A program made the position numbers and the translations under genes. DNA of 64,000 bases from assembly GCA_941918925.1 (NCBI GenBank), contig OW799237.1, forward strand, positions 57,211,997 to 57,275,996. Direction: 5' to 3'. Below are positions 21,030 to 33,191 of this stretch, piece by piece; position 1 is the stretch's first letter; each line of letters starts with the position of its first letter. Origin of the DNA: Phyto melanocephala. Its lineage: Eukaryota > Arthropoda > Insecta > Diptera > Rhinophoridae. Below the pieces are notes generated by a model. The model did not search any database. It worked only from the letters and a program-made list of their open reading frames with translations, and was not told the origin of the DNA.

Positions 21030-22788
21030 TGAATTTAAAAATCTAACGTTTAAAGTAAAAGGCAATTGACGCATAAACTTAGCTTTTTAGTCACTTTCAG
21101 ATAAAAAGTGATATTATAGTAAAGAAAAACCAACCAAAAATCCTTTCACATCCTAATATTAATTGAATGTCTGTCAACTTAAATTGCAATTAAACAATCG
21201 AACAAACTAGTTTATGCACGCAAAGAAAAACCATGGTTACAACATGATCATGACGGTCATATTATGTTCGCTTTCACGATATTTTGTTGTCAAAATCAAG
21301 TAATAATTATTTTTATTTTATTTCATCATATATTCTGTCACAATAATTAAGCACTTGTTTGAATTGTATTATTTAATGTTTACTTACTTTTCGTAAAAAT
21401 TTCAAAATGGTTGTCATTTAAAAATAGTATGATTTAAGTAAATTAATGCACCAAAAATAACATTATATTCAAAAGCATTAAAAATCACAAATAATCATTA
21501 AATAATATGTGAGACAACAGTATAATTACATAGCAATCAAGCTATGATTTTTTTTTATAATAATTTGATTTCAATTGTTCTTCTTCTTGCTGAATAAATT
21601 TTTATTATTTTAAAAGTTTGAGATGTCAAAAAAATACACAAAATTTTTGTAAAAACTGGAGAAACTTGAAAATAACCCAGAAAATTAAAAAAAATATTGG
21701 CATAAAATTCGCAATTAAAATGGTAAGTACAATCGACACATGTATGCATTTCACTAACAGCAAAAAACAATAATTTGCCGTAGAGAATAAAGATTGCTGA
21801 TTTCAATTGTAGTCATACATATGATTATTGCTTGATACTTTGATTAAACATAATAATGACAAATGGTAACCATAATATGTTTTAATCACAATCATACAAC
21901 TCAATCATAGTATGTTGCTCTTTGAATATGATAACCACAACAGTAGAAAAACAACGGTTATAAAACAACCCTTTTTTTAAATTCTAAACTTCGAACCATT
22001 TGAAAATCGGTTCTTTAAAGTTTCTCATAATCGATCACCCTAGTATGTAGGAATAGAAAATTTATTATGTTTTTGGTTTCATAACCATAAAAAATAAATA
22101 CATAAGTATATTCTAATAATCTGCTCCGAAGAAATTGCACAATATATGTACATATGTTGTGGTTTTGTATCTGAAATTCAAAAAGTATGTCTGTATGTTG
22201 GGCATAAATGTGTTACATAATGTTTGTCAATGCAGGTACATGCACTTAATTGTGAATAAAATAAACATTTTACATTGATTTTCATCATTTATGACTTAAT
22301 TTATTTCCAGTATACCTAGCATTCCGAATAAGAACAAAAAAGTAAAACATTTGCCGTTTTAAATTTTTGTTACCAGTCTTTAAAAGCAAAAAAATATTTC
22401 TTCATTAAAAAAAGTTATTTAAGGTTGACTTATAGGTAGTCTTATCCCGCATCTTTTGGTGTTACAATTATTCAAATCGAGCAAGCCATTAAAGAGAAAT
22501 TAGGTGGCGTGGTCGCCTTGTTTAGGGGAGAATATTAGCCGTGCCCATAAAAATCTGTACGTGATACGCAAAATTTGAAAGCGTATTTGAATTTAACGAG
22601 CTAAGATCAATATAGTCCAGATATTTACTTTTTTTTTTTTTGCAGACTTGTGTATTTAGCAACGACAATATATATTTTAATAGAGAATTTATTCTTTATT
22701 TTATTTTTAAATGTAATAAAAAATCATTTAAAGTCTCTAGGTATTACATATTTAATATAATTTTCATCTTTCACTAAAACACACAGTT
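21030..22788. other. No gene seen; possible MITE traces
   Basis: ATGATCATGACGGTCATATT (about 21245) and AACCATAATATG / CAATCATAC / CAATCATAGTATG (about 21870-21920) suggest a loosely inverted pair around 21230-21960, too diverged to call. No coding homology is seen. Confidence 0.35.
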
Positions 22789-23704
22789 TTTATACCCTCC
22801 ACCAAAAAAATGGTAGGGGTATATTCATTCTGTCATTTCGTTTGTAACACATCGAATTATCCATTTTAGACCCCATAAAGTATTACGTTCTGATTCGGGG
22901 TTTCATTTTATGACGATCTTGCTATGTTCGTCCATCTGTCCAACTGTCCGTCTGTTGAAAGCACGATAGAGGTCGGACCGAAAAAGCTAGGGGCTCAAGT
23001 TTTGTCAGAATATTTCTTATACATTGAAAATGGGCTATATCGAAATATTAGGAAGAGAGTTATAGCTCGTAATGCAAGAGTAGGTAAAAAAAACGTGTCC
23101 TTCCAACATTGAATAAAATACAATTGTTTCGAATGTATATTTCTTGAGTAAAAAAATATTTTTCCCTGAAAACTGCTTAAATATGTGCATTAGGAAAGGA
23201 GTTGGAGATCAAAATGTACGAAAATTTATACCGAACTGTGTTTTTTTTGTGGTATATTTAAAACCTAATAAAACTGACAAAATTAGATGTACGATTCTGA
23301 AATTTTGCAAACATCGCTTTTTGGTCAAACGCTTTGTTCTAACGGAAATTATATTTACGCCCACCTCCCATATAACGGTTTAACTTAAATTCATATAATG
23401 TCTCTATGACTGAAGATTTTGAAAGAATAAAGGACTATATTAAAAAAAGTTGTATTTTTTAGCAGAAACATTATTGACACGCCTACTTGACCGTCCACTT
23501 TCATTGAAAGACTACAATTACGAAAACATTTAACGAGCATATCGAAGTTATACAAAGAATGTGATCCATATTTTAGTATAAAGAGATTATTTCATAGCGA
23601 TTACTGTTAATAACAAAATAATACATGTTGTGCTATAAAAGTACATCAAATTGGTGGTTGGTGTAAAAGATTGGGTCCAGCCAAATGTAGTGTTCTGACT
23701 TGTT
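22789..23704 (+). mobile_element. DINE-like Helitron derivative, family A
   Basis: It opens TTTATACCCTCCACCAAAAA and has CCCCATAAAGTATTACGTTC, GTCCATCTGTCCAACTGTCC and AAAGCACGATAGAGGTCGGA. It ends with a decayed hairpin (TTGGGTCCAGCCAAATGTAG) and CTTG near 23700. Three short open frames within it (22924-23383) are shadows of the repeat and encode nothing recognisable. Confidence 0.78.
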
Positions 23705-24230
23705 TGTACTTATTTATTTTATTTTACATAAATAAAGTCAGAAAAGACCTTGACATAATATTTTTTTACACAAAGGGTTTGAAGATTCACTACAATGGTA
23801 GTCATTCAAAGAAGTTGTTGTATAAAGGGCATTTTTTTTGTGTAGAAAATATTTAAATTAACAAAGTGGGAAAACTTACTTTCCTACAACCGTATTAAAT
23901 ATTTATTTTCTATGGTATTTCTCGCTATTATCATTAATCGAGTTAAATGCATAATAGCAACTTTTCATAATTTAATGTATATTTAACAGCTATGACCAAT
24001 AAAGGGTTAAAATATATATTTATATAATTTTTCTTTTATAATTTTTCGTTTATCTGATGTGGATAATGTGCTACTTGTATGTTTTTTTTTTGAAAATGAA
24101 AGTTTTATGCTTTAAAAATATTTTAAGTTATAACGATGTAAAAAAATTCAAACAATAAGAAAAAGAAAATAATTTGACTGTGAGCGTACGAAACGAAACA
24201 TTTAACGTAATTTAACGAGGCACATACTTA
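23705..24230. other. No gene seen
   Basis: This is AT-rich sequence between two Helitron derivatives, with no recognisable feature. Confidence 0.4.
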
Positions 24231-24235
24231 CATAT

Positions 24236-24856
24236 CTAGATATATAAAAGTGAAACTCTGTGTGTGTGTGTGTTAGCTATAGACTCCGAAACTGTAAAAC
24301 CGATCGTACTCAAACTTTGGGAAGTTGTTGTACACGTTACTTGGAGTGTTTATTGGTAGTAAAAAGTGGGCGGGGCTACGCCCAAAAAAATAGTTATCAT
24401 TTTTAGCAACTTGCACTTGACCGGTTTTTCTGAAACTTTACACACACATATTGAGCTGTCATGACTATATAATTTCGTGATTAGAAAAGTGAGCAGGGCC
24501 CACAAAAAAAAAATAATAATATAATTTTGAGGTACATGCTCTGGACCGATTTTTCTGAAGCTTTGCACACATATTGCACACATCATGACTATACAATTTC
24601 TTGATAAGAAAAGTGGGCAGTGTCACGCCCATAAAAAATATAATTTTCAGCTACTTGTACTTTACGTATATTTCTGAAACTTTGCACACATATTGAGCTC
24701 TCATGACTATACAGTTTCGTGATTAGAAAAGTAGGCAGTGTCACGCCCATTAAAAAAGGTTATAATTTTTAGCTTTTTGCATTTGATATTCAATTAAAAT
24801 TCAGAATGCATTTTTATTCATTAAGGGGCATAGCAACGCGCGCCGGGCTTTTATAT
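24236..24856 (+). mobile_element. Non-autonomous Helitron related to the copy at 1.4-2.2 kb
   Basis: It begins TCTAGATATATAAAAGTGAA, then (TG)n, AGCTATAGACTCCGAAAC, and four degenerate repeats of about 120 bp with GTGGGC.GTG and TCATGACTATA-AATTTCGTG. It closes with ATTCAATTAAAATTCAGAAT, TTCATTAAGGGGCATAGC and GCGCGCCGGGC. A TC 5' end and repeated body are usual for non-autonomous Helitrons. The final CTRR has been lost or replaced by TTTTATATATT. Confidence 0.78.
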
Positions 24857-24947
24857 ATTGAAATAAAACCAACCAACTTTATTGCAGACAGTAATGTTTA
24901 TTTAAGCTTAAGTCAAAGTATCATTTATACACTTAAATAAAAAAGAG

Positions 24948-25500
24948 CACTAAGTGTATTCGGCTGGACCAAATTTTGTATAGTACTCTTACACCACAAA
25001 ATAATTATTTCGTTAACAAAATAATTATTTCTTAACACTGAAATATATTTCTTTCTCTGCGCAATTTGCTATAATTTAATTTATTTTCTTACTTCTTACT
25101 TACTTACAAAGTATTTTTGCAATGGAAGTGGTGTTACCCACTGTTTTACCGAAATTCTTGAGAAGTGGGCGATAAAGTAGGCGTGTAAAAGTAATTTCAG
25201 TGAATGAATTCAATTTAGATATTGCAAAATAAAAATTGTCCATAGAGAAATTATATGAAATTAAGAAAAATCGCTATATTTGAAGTGGACTTTAAAGTGG
25301 GTGTGCCACTTCCACTTTTCGTTATTAAAATAATAGTTCAAAAGCCTATATTTGCATACAATTTTGTTGTGCCTTAGACGAATTATATAACAAATGTGTT
25401 AATATTTACAAACCCTAACTCCTTTTAATGTATCACCACCAATATGCAGTACCTTTAGTTTTCGGGGGAAAAAAATGATTTTGATTTTTAGTACACGAAA
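24948..25500 (-). mobile_element. Degenerate family A Helitron derivative
   Basis: On the left, AGAGCACTAAGTGTATTCGG (inverse of the family 3' end) is followed at about 25160 by AGTGGGCGATAAAGTAGGCG and at about 25290 by AAAGTGGGTGTGCCAC. The element is recognisable but heavily diverged and ends near 25500. Confidence 0.6.
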
Positions 25501-26638
25501 TCATTTTTCGCTTTGCGAAACTGTAAATCGTTACGAAAATTGTCTTTATTACTTGTTTGATATACATTTTTTTACAGCAAAGTATATGTTAAAGTAAATA
25601 TTTTTTGCAAATTTTGGCCTTTTTTCACTTTATTGAAAATTTAAGTCGAAGGTCACACACGACGATTTTAATTGCCCAACTTTTTCCATATTTTCTTTTG
25701 AACTTGCTTTTATGTTCACACACGACGATTCCTTTGGCGATTTTTCGGTTTTGTTTAGCCTTATTTTCTTACAAATTGTCATTTGTGCCCAGCGTTGCCA
25801 TAATCATGATTTTGTCATATTTTTAAGGATTTGTTTTGCTAAAATATGATTTATGATTTTTTTCCCCAATATAAGGATTTTTGTTTTTAGAAATTATATT
25901 TTTTTTGTTTAAGTTGTAGATACGAAACATAATTTTTCTACAATTCTTATCAACAATAAATTTTTAAACCAATAAAGTTTTGTATCAGCTTGTCACAGGT
26001 CTATTAAAAACAGGTCGAACTCTATCTGTGTTTTTAAAGTATATTCTCAACATAATAAACAAAGTTAACATAATTTTTGAAACCGCATCCTCTCAAATAC
26101 AAAGAATTTATGATGAAATGCAATGTCTTTATCTTAAAATTTTAGATAATTTTATAAAACCAAATTTCGTTAACATCAATTTAATTAATGAACTTGATTT
26201 TTGAATTGTTTCGTTTACAAAACGAAGATATTTATTTGGGAAAATGAAAAAAAAATTTGTTGAAAATTGTACTTCATTTTACATTGAGTTGTGTAAGCAA
26301 ATACTGAAACGATTTGATTTTAATCATAATTATTTTAAAGAACTTTTTTTTCATTATTTTGTCTTGACATACTTATACTTGATATACTTAGTGTATGTTA
26401 CAATATTTTAAGTATTTAAATAAATATGAGCAAATTTGGGTTTATAGATGACAAAGCGAGATAAGGAAACATAAGATATATTTCCAAAATAAAAACTGAA
26501 TTTAGAATTCTGACTTCTGCAATTACTAGAAAACTGTATTAATATTTTTTAAAGTTAGCAAGTAGAATGAAACAAAGTGATAAATTAATTGAAAGTTGCA
26601 ATGTTATCGCCATTCAGTAATTCTTTACGTTTGACAGT
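25500..26638. other. No gene seen; short direct repeat
   Basis: GTTCACACACGACGATT-type sequence occurs twice (about 25650 and 25714). An open frame at 25980-26204 resembles no family. Otherwise this is AT-rich DNA. Confidence 0.35.
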
Positions 26639-27490
26639 TTTTATAACCATCACAAAAAAATGGGGTATATTCATTTTGTCATTCCATTTGGAACACATAG
26701 AAATATCCATTTTCGACCCCATAAAGTATATATGTTCTGAATCGGGATTTCATTTTAGGACGATCTAGCTATGTCTGTCCGTCTGTTTAAAGCACGATAG
26801 AATTCGAACTCGAAAGAGCTATAAGGCTCAAATTTTGCCAAAATATTTCTTATACACAAGGTTTGCTTGTCATTGAAAATGGACTAAATCGGAATATTAG
26901 GAAGAGAGTTATAGCTCGTAATGCACGAGTGGATCAAAAAAACCCTGTCCTTCCAACATCGAATAAAATGTAATTGTGTTTAAACGCATTGACGTAGAGT
27001 CATGAAATTTCGAATGTATATCTTGAGTAAAAAATATTTTTCCCTGAAAATTGCTTAAATATGTGCATTAAGAAAGGAGTCATATTTAGATCAAAATGTA
27101 CGAATACTTTTACCGCACAGTGTATTTTTCGGTATTAAAAAAAAAAAAAAAAGTGACAAAACTAGATGCATGATGATTCTGTAATTTTGCAAACATTGCT
27201 TTTTGATCAAAGGCTTTGTACGTACGGAAAATAAATGTGGCACGCCTATTGAAATATCTAAGTTGAATTAATTAGTAGAAACTACATTAACAAGCCTTCT
27301 TTAACGCCCACTTTCATTGAAAGACTTAATTTACGAAAATACAAAGAAGTTAGACGAAGAAAGTGAAACATATTTTATTAATCCATAGCGATTTCTGTTC
27401 ATAACAAAACAATAAAGTTTGTGAAATAAAAGTACACAAAATTGGTGGTGGGTATAAAAGATTCGGCACAGCCGGATATAGTGTTTTTTT
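26639..27490 (+). mobile_element. DINE-like Helitron derivative, family A
   Basis: It carries CCCCATAAAGTATATATGTT, TAGCTATGTCTGTCCGTCTG and AGAGCTATAAGG. Downstream it has ACGCCCACTTTCATTGAAAG, and it ends with GGTGGTGGGTATAAAAGATT and the hairpin TTCGGCACAGCCGGA. The typical CTTG end has mutated to TTTT. Confidence 0.78.
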
Positions 27491-29422
27491 CTTTTCTTAT
27501 ATATGTCTGCTTATTCGTTTAAACGATTAAAATTTAATCGATTTCTGACTTGAGTGTGTAAAATATCATAAATACAGAAACGTAAATAAATGGTGATTTT
27601 TTTGCTTTTTGAATTTTCAGTATAAAAAAAGATTCGAGACAAGTGACAAAAATGTCAAAAATGCTTTGTAAAGTTTACCATTTCACCTTTAATAGACTTA
27701 AAAAAACGGACAACGCTTGCAAATCATTGAATTTAATAATCAATGTTCGTGCTATGTGAGAAATGTGTTTCGTATATTGCGTCCATTTTATGATTGTTAT
27801 AATCGACCTAACTTAAAAGACCGCATTTTGCACCATATTCACTTCTTATGACATTAATCTACCAGCCCGTGTGCTAAGATTGCCAACCTAGAGGAATGAT
27901 GCTGCTGAATCCACCAGTGTCGATGAACATCGTAAGGAAATGAACAATGTCTATCGCAATGTTAAAGTCAAAGCAGCAAGGTGCCATGTGAAATATGTCG
28001 ACTATTTTTTTCCATAATAAAAGAATTGGACTTGATTGGCATGTGGTTTCAACAATACGGTTGATTGAACATATCTTTTTGTTTTTTTTTTAATTTTAAA
28101 AACCTAAACGGTAAAAAACCACCCGATATTTATGATACTTTTGTGAATGTTTTATTTGTTTTGTGTATGTAGCGCACGTGTATTCGCCCGTCATACATTC
28201 ATACATACATTCATACATATATTAAAATATTTTTTCTTGTAAAACTTAATTTTAATATTTTTTTAGCAAAGAAGAATCTACTGACACTTTAACCGATTTG
28301 CATGCATGAATTACGATTGCATTGAGAGGTTGATAATCTTATTTTTACCGTTTTTAATTCTTTTGTTTTTATTATGTTGGGATTTATTTCACTTTCACAA
28401 GTTATAAAGACAACATAAAATTAAATAAAATAAAAGCAAATTGTGGTTATTTTATAGCAATTTTATTGTTAAGAAAGAAAAAATAAGAGCAACAATAAGA
28501 TTATTTTAGTATTTTTGAGGTCAAAGAAAATCGCAATATAAAACGAGCACAGATGATGTACAACGTTCTTAAATTACTGCCTTTTGTAAAAAAGTTTTTT
28601 ATATTTATATTATTTCCGTACTACTGTTGTTATAGTATACAAACGTACATACAAACATACGACTTAGTATTTTTTAGATTATAAATATGTATGTACAAAA
28701 TGTGAATTTATCTCTGTTTTGTTTGGTTTTATGACGATTAACTATCACATCATATTTCGAACAGTATGGAATATCATCACATTTATTGCTAATCATTATT
28801 TTTAAAACTGACATCGTTACTAGTAAAGCCATCAGTTAATTATTACTTATACTAATTAAAACGATACCATATACTCTGACTATTTTCATTATTCAAAACT
28901 TGGGCACATATGTATGCATACACATAGACACGTTCATGCATTCAAATACAAACTTATTAACGCATAAATTTATAAAATATTTCTGTACTTACATTACATT
29001 CAGTTAAAGATTAATTCCTACACGAGTGTCAGCAATGAATTGATATCTAAAGTACTATGCTAAGTCCAATAGCGAGTTAGAATCTATTTTAGTTTTAGAG
29101 CGCATTTTTATGTTACCAAAATTGTATTTAAGTTTTCTACATTTATAAATAGACTTACATATGTGCTTTTGTTGTTTTGTCAAAACGAAAAAAAAAACTT
29201 AATTAAGTGCAACAATTTATTTTCGGTTGGTTTTTGCAGTCGCAATTCTGTTTGATTATTTGTTGTTGCATCTTGTTTGGTTTTAACATAATTGTGAAAA
29301 TGTTGTTGGCAATTTTCCTGTTTGCATTAAGTGTAACACATATGCATTCATATCTATTTTATACGTACATATTTATAGAATGTCGTATTAATGCAGCAGG
29401 AATATAAAACTTAATATCAAAC
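27491..29422. other. No gene seen; AT-rich DNA
   Basis: A stretch at about 27730-28010 has less biased composition (for example DEHRKEMNNVYRNVKVKAAR in one + frame near 27925-27985) but is broken by stops, and I cannot assign it. A short (CATA)n tract lies near 28195-28222. Confidence 0.4.
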
Positions 29423-29966
29423 AATTAAGAGTGCTATATATTTGGCCTTGCCGAATCTTATATACCCTTCACAATGTGTAGTCATGCAACAACAATTGTT
29501 TGTATCACCATTCATCTCATATGAAATACGTACATACATATATAAAAACATCTCATCGTTAAATTATAAATTTACGTATGCATGTTAATAAAAAATAAAA
29601 AAAATATTTAAAAAATAATAAAAAAAATTAATTGAAAAAAAAAATAATAAAAAAATAAATTGAAAAAAACACAAAAAATAATAAAAAGATAAAAAAAAAT
29701 TTAAAAAAAAATATATAAAAATATAAAGAATAAATATAAAATAAAAGAAATTAAAAAATTTGAAAAAAATTAAAGGAAAAATTAAAAAAAATAATAAAAA
29801 TATATGCATATCTATATATATAACAAGTAAGAGCACTATATTCGGCTGTGCCGAATCTTTTATACCCACCACCAATTTTGTGTACATTTAAAGCACAATA
29901 TTTATTATTTTTTTAATCATTATGAAAAAATCACTTTATAACAAAATATGAATCACTTTCTTTTTA

Positions 29967-30462
29967 GAGGGTGGTTAAATTTTAAGGGCCCATGTTGAAG
30001 GTGAACTACACCTAGTCTTTAAATTTGTTTTCTGCATTTCATTTGACATTTCTCAATCTCAAACTTACTCAATTTGATCCGTGGTAAGACACGCAAATGA
30101 GCAACGCTTTAAAGTTATTCAGGTTTTTTATAAAAATGGGCGTTCAAATCAAAATGCATTTTGTGCACTTCGTAATTCTTTTGATCAACATAATCGTTCA
30201 AATTCATCCACAATCCGGATAATTGTAAAGAATATTTAAATTTCTACAAAACAGGTCTGTTTAAAATGTTAGAAAATCTGTGAATGCCTTCTTAGTTCGT
30301 TGAATGGGAACCATTGCTGTTTTTTGCGATAGTGTGGCAAAACAGCAGTCAACCTCGACTCATCATCATGCCCAACAATTGAGCATCAACTCTGTTATTG
30401 AAAATTTGGACCATCAGATAGAGGAGTGGCGCCAAGGATGGGGGCCATTTGGCCGATATTTT
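29967..30462 (+). pseudogene. Tc1/mariner-like element, N-terminal transposase remnant
   Basis: The terminal repeat GAGGGTGGTTAAATTTTAAG follows a TA at 29965-29966. The frame at about 30096-30235 reads EQRFKVIQVFYKNGRSNQNA, then FCALRNSFDQHNRSN, then SSTIRIIVK. This is the helix-turn-helix N-terminus of an IS630/Tc1-mariner transposase common in insects, which binds the terminal repeats. A second piece (about 30310-30460) has VAKQQSTSTHHHAQQLS and then HQIEEWRQGWG, which is non-coding tail sequence joined by an internal deletion. The catalytic acidic residues are missing, and so is the right terminal repeat. A shorter complete relative with the same internal join is at 44937-45549. Confidence 0.8.
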
Positions 30463-30470
30463 AGTGAAAG

Positions 30471-31240
30471 TGGGCGTTATAGTAGGCGTGTCATAGTTGT
30501 TTTTGCTAATAAGTACAATTTAGATAATTCAATATAGTCCTTTATTATTCCAAAATCTTTATTAATAGAGAAATTATATGAATTTCAGTTAAAACGTTAT
30601 ATGGGAGGTGGGCGTAAAAGTGGGCGTGGCACCTTAATTTTCTGTTACAGTAATGACATTGCCTAGAAGGATATACGTAGCCAGTTTAAACATCATGCCT
30701 CTAATTTTGGCGGTTTTGTGAGCTTTTAAATTTCATAAACGGTAGATAACGTGAGAAGTGGGCGTTATAGTAGGCGTGTCAAAGTTGTTTTTTTTGAGGA
30801 GTACAACACAGATGTTTCAATATAGTCCTTTATTATTCCAAAATCTTTATTAATAGAAAAATTATATAAATTGTAGTTAAAACGTTATATGGGAGGTGGG
30901 CGTAAAAGTGGGCGTGGTACCTTAATTTTCTGTTACAGTAATGACATTGCATAGAGGGATATACGTAACAAATTTTATTACCATACCTCTAATTTTGGCG
31001 GTTTTATGAGCTTTTAAATTTCATTAACGGTAGATAACGTGAAAAGTGGGCGTTATAGTAGGCGTGTCAAAGTTGTTTTTGCTAATGAGTACTACCTAGA
31101 TGTTTCAATATAGTCCTTTATTATTCCAAAATCTATATAAGTAGATAAATTATATGAATTTTGGGTAAAACATTATATGGGAGGTGGGCGTAAAAGTGGG
31201 CGTGGCACATTGATTTTCCGTTAAACAGAGCATTTGACCA
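30471..31240 (-). repeat. 288-bp tandem repeats (about 2.7 units)
   Basis: TGGGCGTTATAGTAGGCGTG recurs at 30471, 30759 and 31047, exactly 288 bp apart each time. GGGAGGTGGGCGTAAAAGTG recurs between them (about 30601, 30891, 31180). The same 288-bp unit is present in opposite orientation at 43898-44760. Confidence 0.92.
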
Positions 31241-31679
31241 AAAAGCCACGTGTGCAAAATTTCAGAGTCGTACATCCAATTTTGTTGCTTTTATGACGTT
31301 TTTGTTTTTAAATATACCGAAAAATACACTGTGCGGTATAAATTTTCGTATATTTTGATCAATAACTCCTTTCCTAATGCATAGATTTAGGTAATTTTCG
31401 GGGAAAAATACTGTTTTTACTCAGGAAATATATGTTCGAAGTTTCATGAGGCTACGTTAATGCGTTTGGCAACAATTCCATTTTATTCGATGTTCGAAGG
31501 ACACGGTTTTTTCGACCTACTCTCGCTTTACGAGCTATAACTCTCTTCCTAATATTCCGATTTAGCCCAAAGAAACCTTGTCTATAAGAAAGATTCTGGC
31601 AAAATTTGCGCCCCCTAACTTTTTCGGTGCGACCTCTATCGTGCTTTCAACAGACGGACAGACGGACGGACATAGCTAT

Positions 31680-32293
31680 AGGTTAAACGGCTGGACTAAT
31701 GTCCTTGAAATTTTCACAGAATCTTTCTGTATGTCTGGAAGGAACTATAGGGTATACCTTGGTTTGAAATTGTAAGTGGGCCGGGTGCCACGCCCTATTT
31801 AAGAATAAGTATTAAATATTATATATCACGAAAGTTAATGCAGCCTGTCTTCAAATTAAGTACGGTAAACTTTGACATCCACGCGAACATTTGGGTAAAA
31901 AATGGGCGGACTTTCAATAGTAGGCGTGGCCACATAAATTAAATACTAAATTTCGTATATTTGGAAAACGATATCGATTAAAATACTAAAATTTTGTTAG
32001 AGCAACTTTGACACCCAAATAAACATTTCTGGAAAAAATGGGTACATTAGAAATAGTGGGCGTGACAGCTCTCATAGCAATTGAATACTAAAATTCGTAT
32101 ATTCGGGAAGCAATAACAGTTAGAGTACCCAAATTTTGCACGAGAAGCTTTGACATCTATATGACTATTTTGATAAGAAATGGATGCTTTAGTAATAGTA
32201 GGCGTGGCACTTGCAAAATAAATATATTTTTTAACTATACAATTTTTATTTCATTACGATGGGGGTGGCGAAGCACACCGGGTATTAGCTAGT
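31680..32293 (+). mobile_element. Non-autonomous Helitron, 5'-truncated, canonical 3' end
   Basis: It has CGGCTGGACTAATGTCCTTG and TTTTCACAGAATCTTTCTGT near the left. Repeats of about 140 bp with TAGTAGGCGTGGC follow (about 31917, 32053, 32195). The end is GAAGCACACCGGGTATTAGCTAGT-like: CTAG at 32290-32293 region followed by T, with a CCGGG-containing stem before it. CTAG|T ends identify Helitrons. The first few dozen bases of the usual 5' end are missing where it meets the element at 31678. Confidence 0.72.
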
Positions 32294-32331
32294 AATATAT
32301 AAAATAAAAAATAAAAAAAATTTTTTTTTTT

Positions 32332-32380
32332 GGCTCAGCTGGGATTCGATGTTACGTTTACTCTAACCAGTATACCACGC
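32332..32380 (-). other. tRNA-like A/B-box module
   Basis: The minus strand reads GCGTGGTATACTGGTTAGAG, a good A-box match (TGGTATACTGG), then ACATCGAATCCCAGCTGAGC with a B-box-like core. There are about 11 nt between them, so the anticodon arm is absent. It occupies the same position in family B as the modules at 8685 and 54643. Confidence 0.55.
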
Positions 32381-32682
32381 TTGTATGTATGTTGTTGTTG
32401 TGTTAAAAAAAATCGAGGTAGCCGTGTTTTTTGCTCATATCTCATATATTGATATTTTAAAATTTCACCTGGGTCCAGGCGATGTCGGGGGGCTTCAAAA
32501 AGTTGATTTTAACATACCCACGGTCAGACGGGCAGAGCTTAATCGACTCCCCTATTTATAAGCTTTCAGAAAATATATACTTTATGGCGACGGAAATGAA
32601 ACTTGTAGAAATTTCGCACGGAACGACAAACCTTTATACACAATTTTTCACCGTTTGAAGGGTATAATATTTAACAATTCAC

Positions 32683-32816
32683 TCATACATACATACATTC
32701 ATACGTACATACATACATACATACATACATACATACATACATACATACATACATACATACATACATACATACATACATACATACATACATACATACATAC
32801 ATACATACATACATAC
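32683..32816. repeat. (CATA)n microsatellite
   Basis: A long, nearly perfect run of CATA units. It is separated by a 184-bp AT-rich piece (32817-33000) from a second short (ACAT)6 run at 33001-33024, which borders the Waldo-like element. Confidence 0.97.
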
Positions 32817-33024
32817 TGTGGGAAAACACTCTAATTCCACTTTATGTAAATCAACTTTTTTGATATAATTTTATTTAAATCGTATTATAATTGATTTATT
32901 AATTATATTTTAAAACATTGAAAATTATTGTAATATAAAAACTTCAATAAATAAATATTGTTATACGTTTGTTTTTAAAACCAATTTGTGGACCTGTAAC
33001 ACATACATACATACATACATACAT

Positions 33025-33191
33025 GCCTACAGTGTGGCGTATCTGGTCACAGGATTGGGTTGTGTAATAACCGACCATCATGTGTGCTATGTAGTTGTGT
33101 AAACCCTAGGGTAAAGAGTGATCATGTAACTGGCTGTTTTGTCTGTCCGTTTTACAAGAAAGCGATCGAACGCCTTAGACATCGAGGATGA
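33025..33191 (+). pseudogene. ORF1 (gag-like) C-terminus with CCHC knuckles
   Basis: The frame starts at the truncation point and reads CLQCGVSGHRIGLC, a CX2CX4HX4C zinc knuckle. A second Cys/His cluster follows (CVLCSCV, then SDHVTGC) with a basic tail KKAIERLRHRG before the stop TGA at 33189-33191. ORF1 proteins of R1-clade LINEs carry two or three such knuckles and bind element RNA. The stop overlaps the ORF2 start as ATGA (33188-33191), which implies coupled termination-reinitiation for ORF2 translation, as is usual in this clade. The N-terminal part is missing. Confidence 0.85.

Larger units (their letters stand above)
29822..31678 (-). mobile_element. Family A Helitron derivative with tandem array and mariner insertion
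   Basis: The 3' end on the left is CAAG at 29824-29827, hairpin ATTCGGCTGTGCCGAAT (29840-29856), then ATACCCACCACCAATTTTG. A mariner-like fragment (29967-30462), three 288-bp tandem units and the core-proximal segment (AGAGCTATAACTC type, TCGTGCTTTCAACAGACGGA) follow. The terminal core is missing: it breaks off after GACATAGCTATAG at about 31678, where an oppositely oriented Helitron begins. The element at 43243-45694 has the same build. Confidence 0.82.
29426..32670 (-). mobile_element. Family B Helitron-like element split by a 2.5-kb insertion
   Basis: Its 3' part is at 29426-29821 (hairpin TTTGGCCTTGCCGAA, TATACCCTTCACAATGTG, then an A/T-only tract). Its 5' part is at 32294-32670: the A/T tract resumes, then the tRNA-like module, the core GCTTTCAGAAAATATATACT and GAAGGGTATAATA. 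The order of parts is the same as in the uninterrupted copy at 8421-8905. The intervening 29822-32293 is therefore a later insertion. Confidence 0.75.

Noticed and set aside
29585..29887. 100-codon minus-strand open frame
   Set aside because: It is a translated A/T-only tract of a family B element (Phe/Ile/Leu only).
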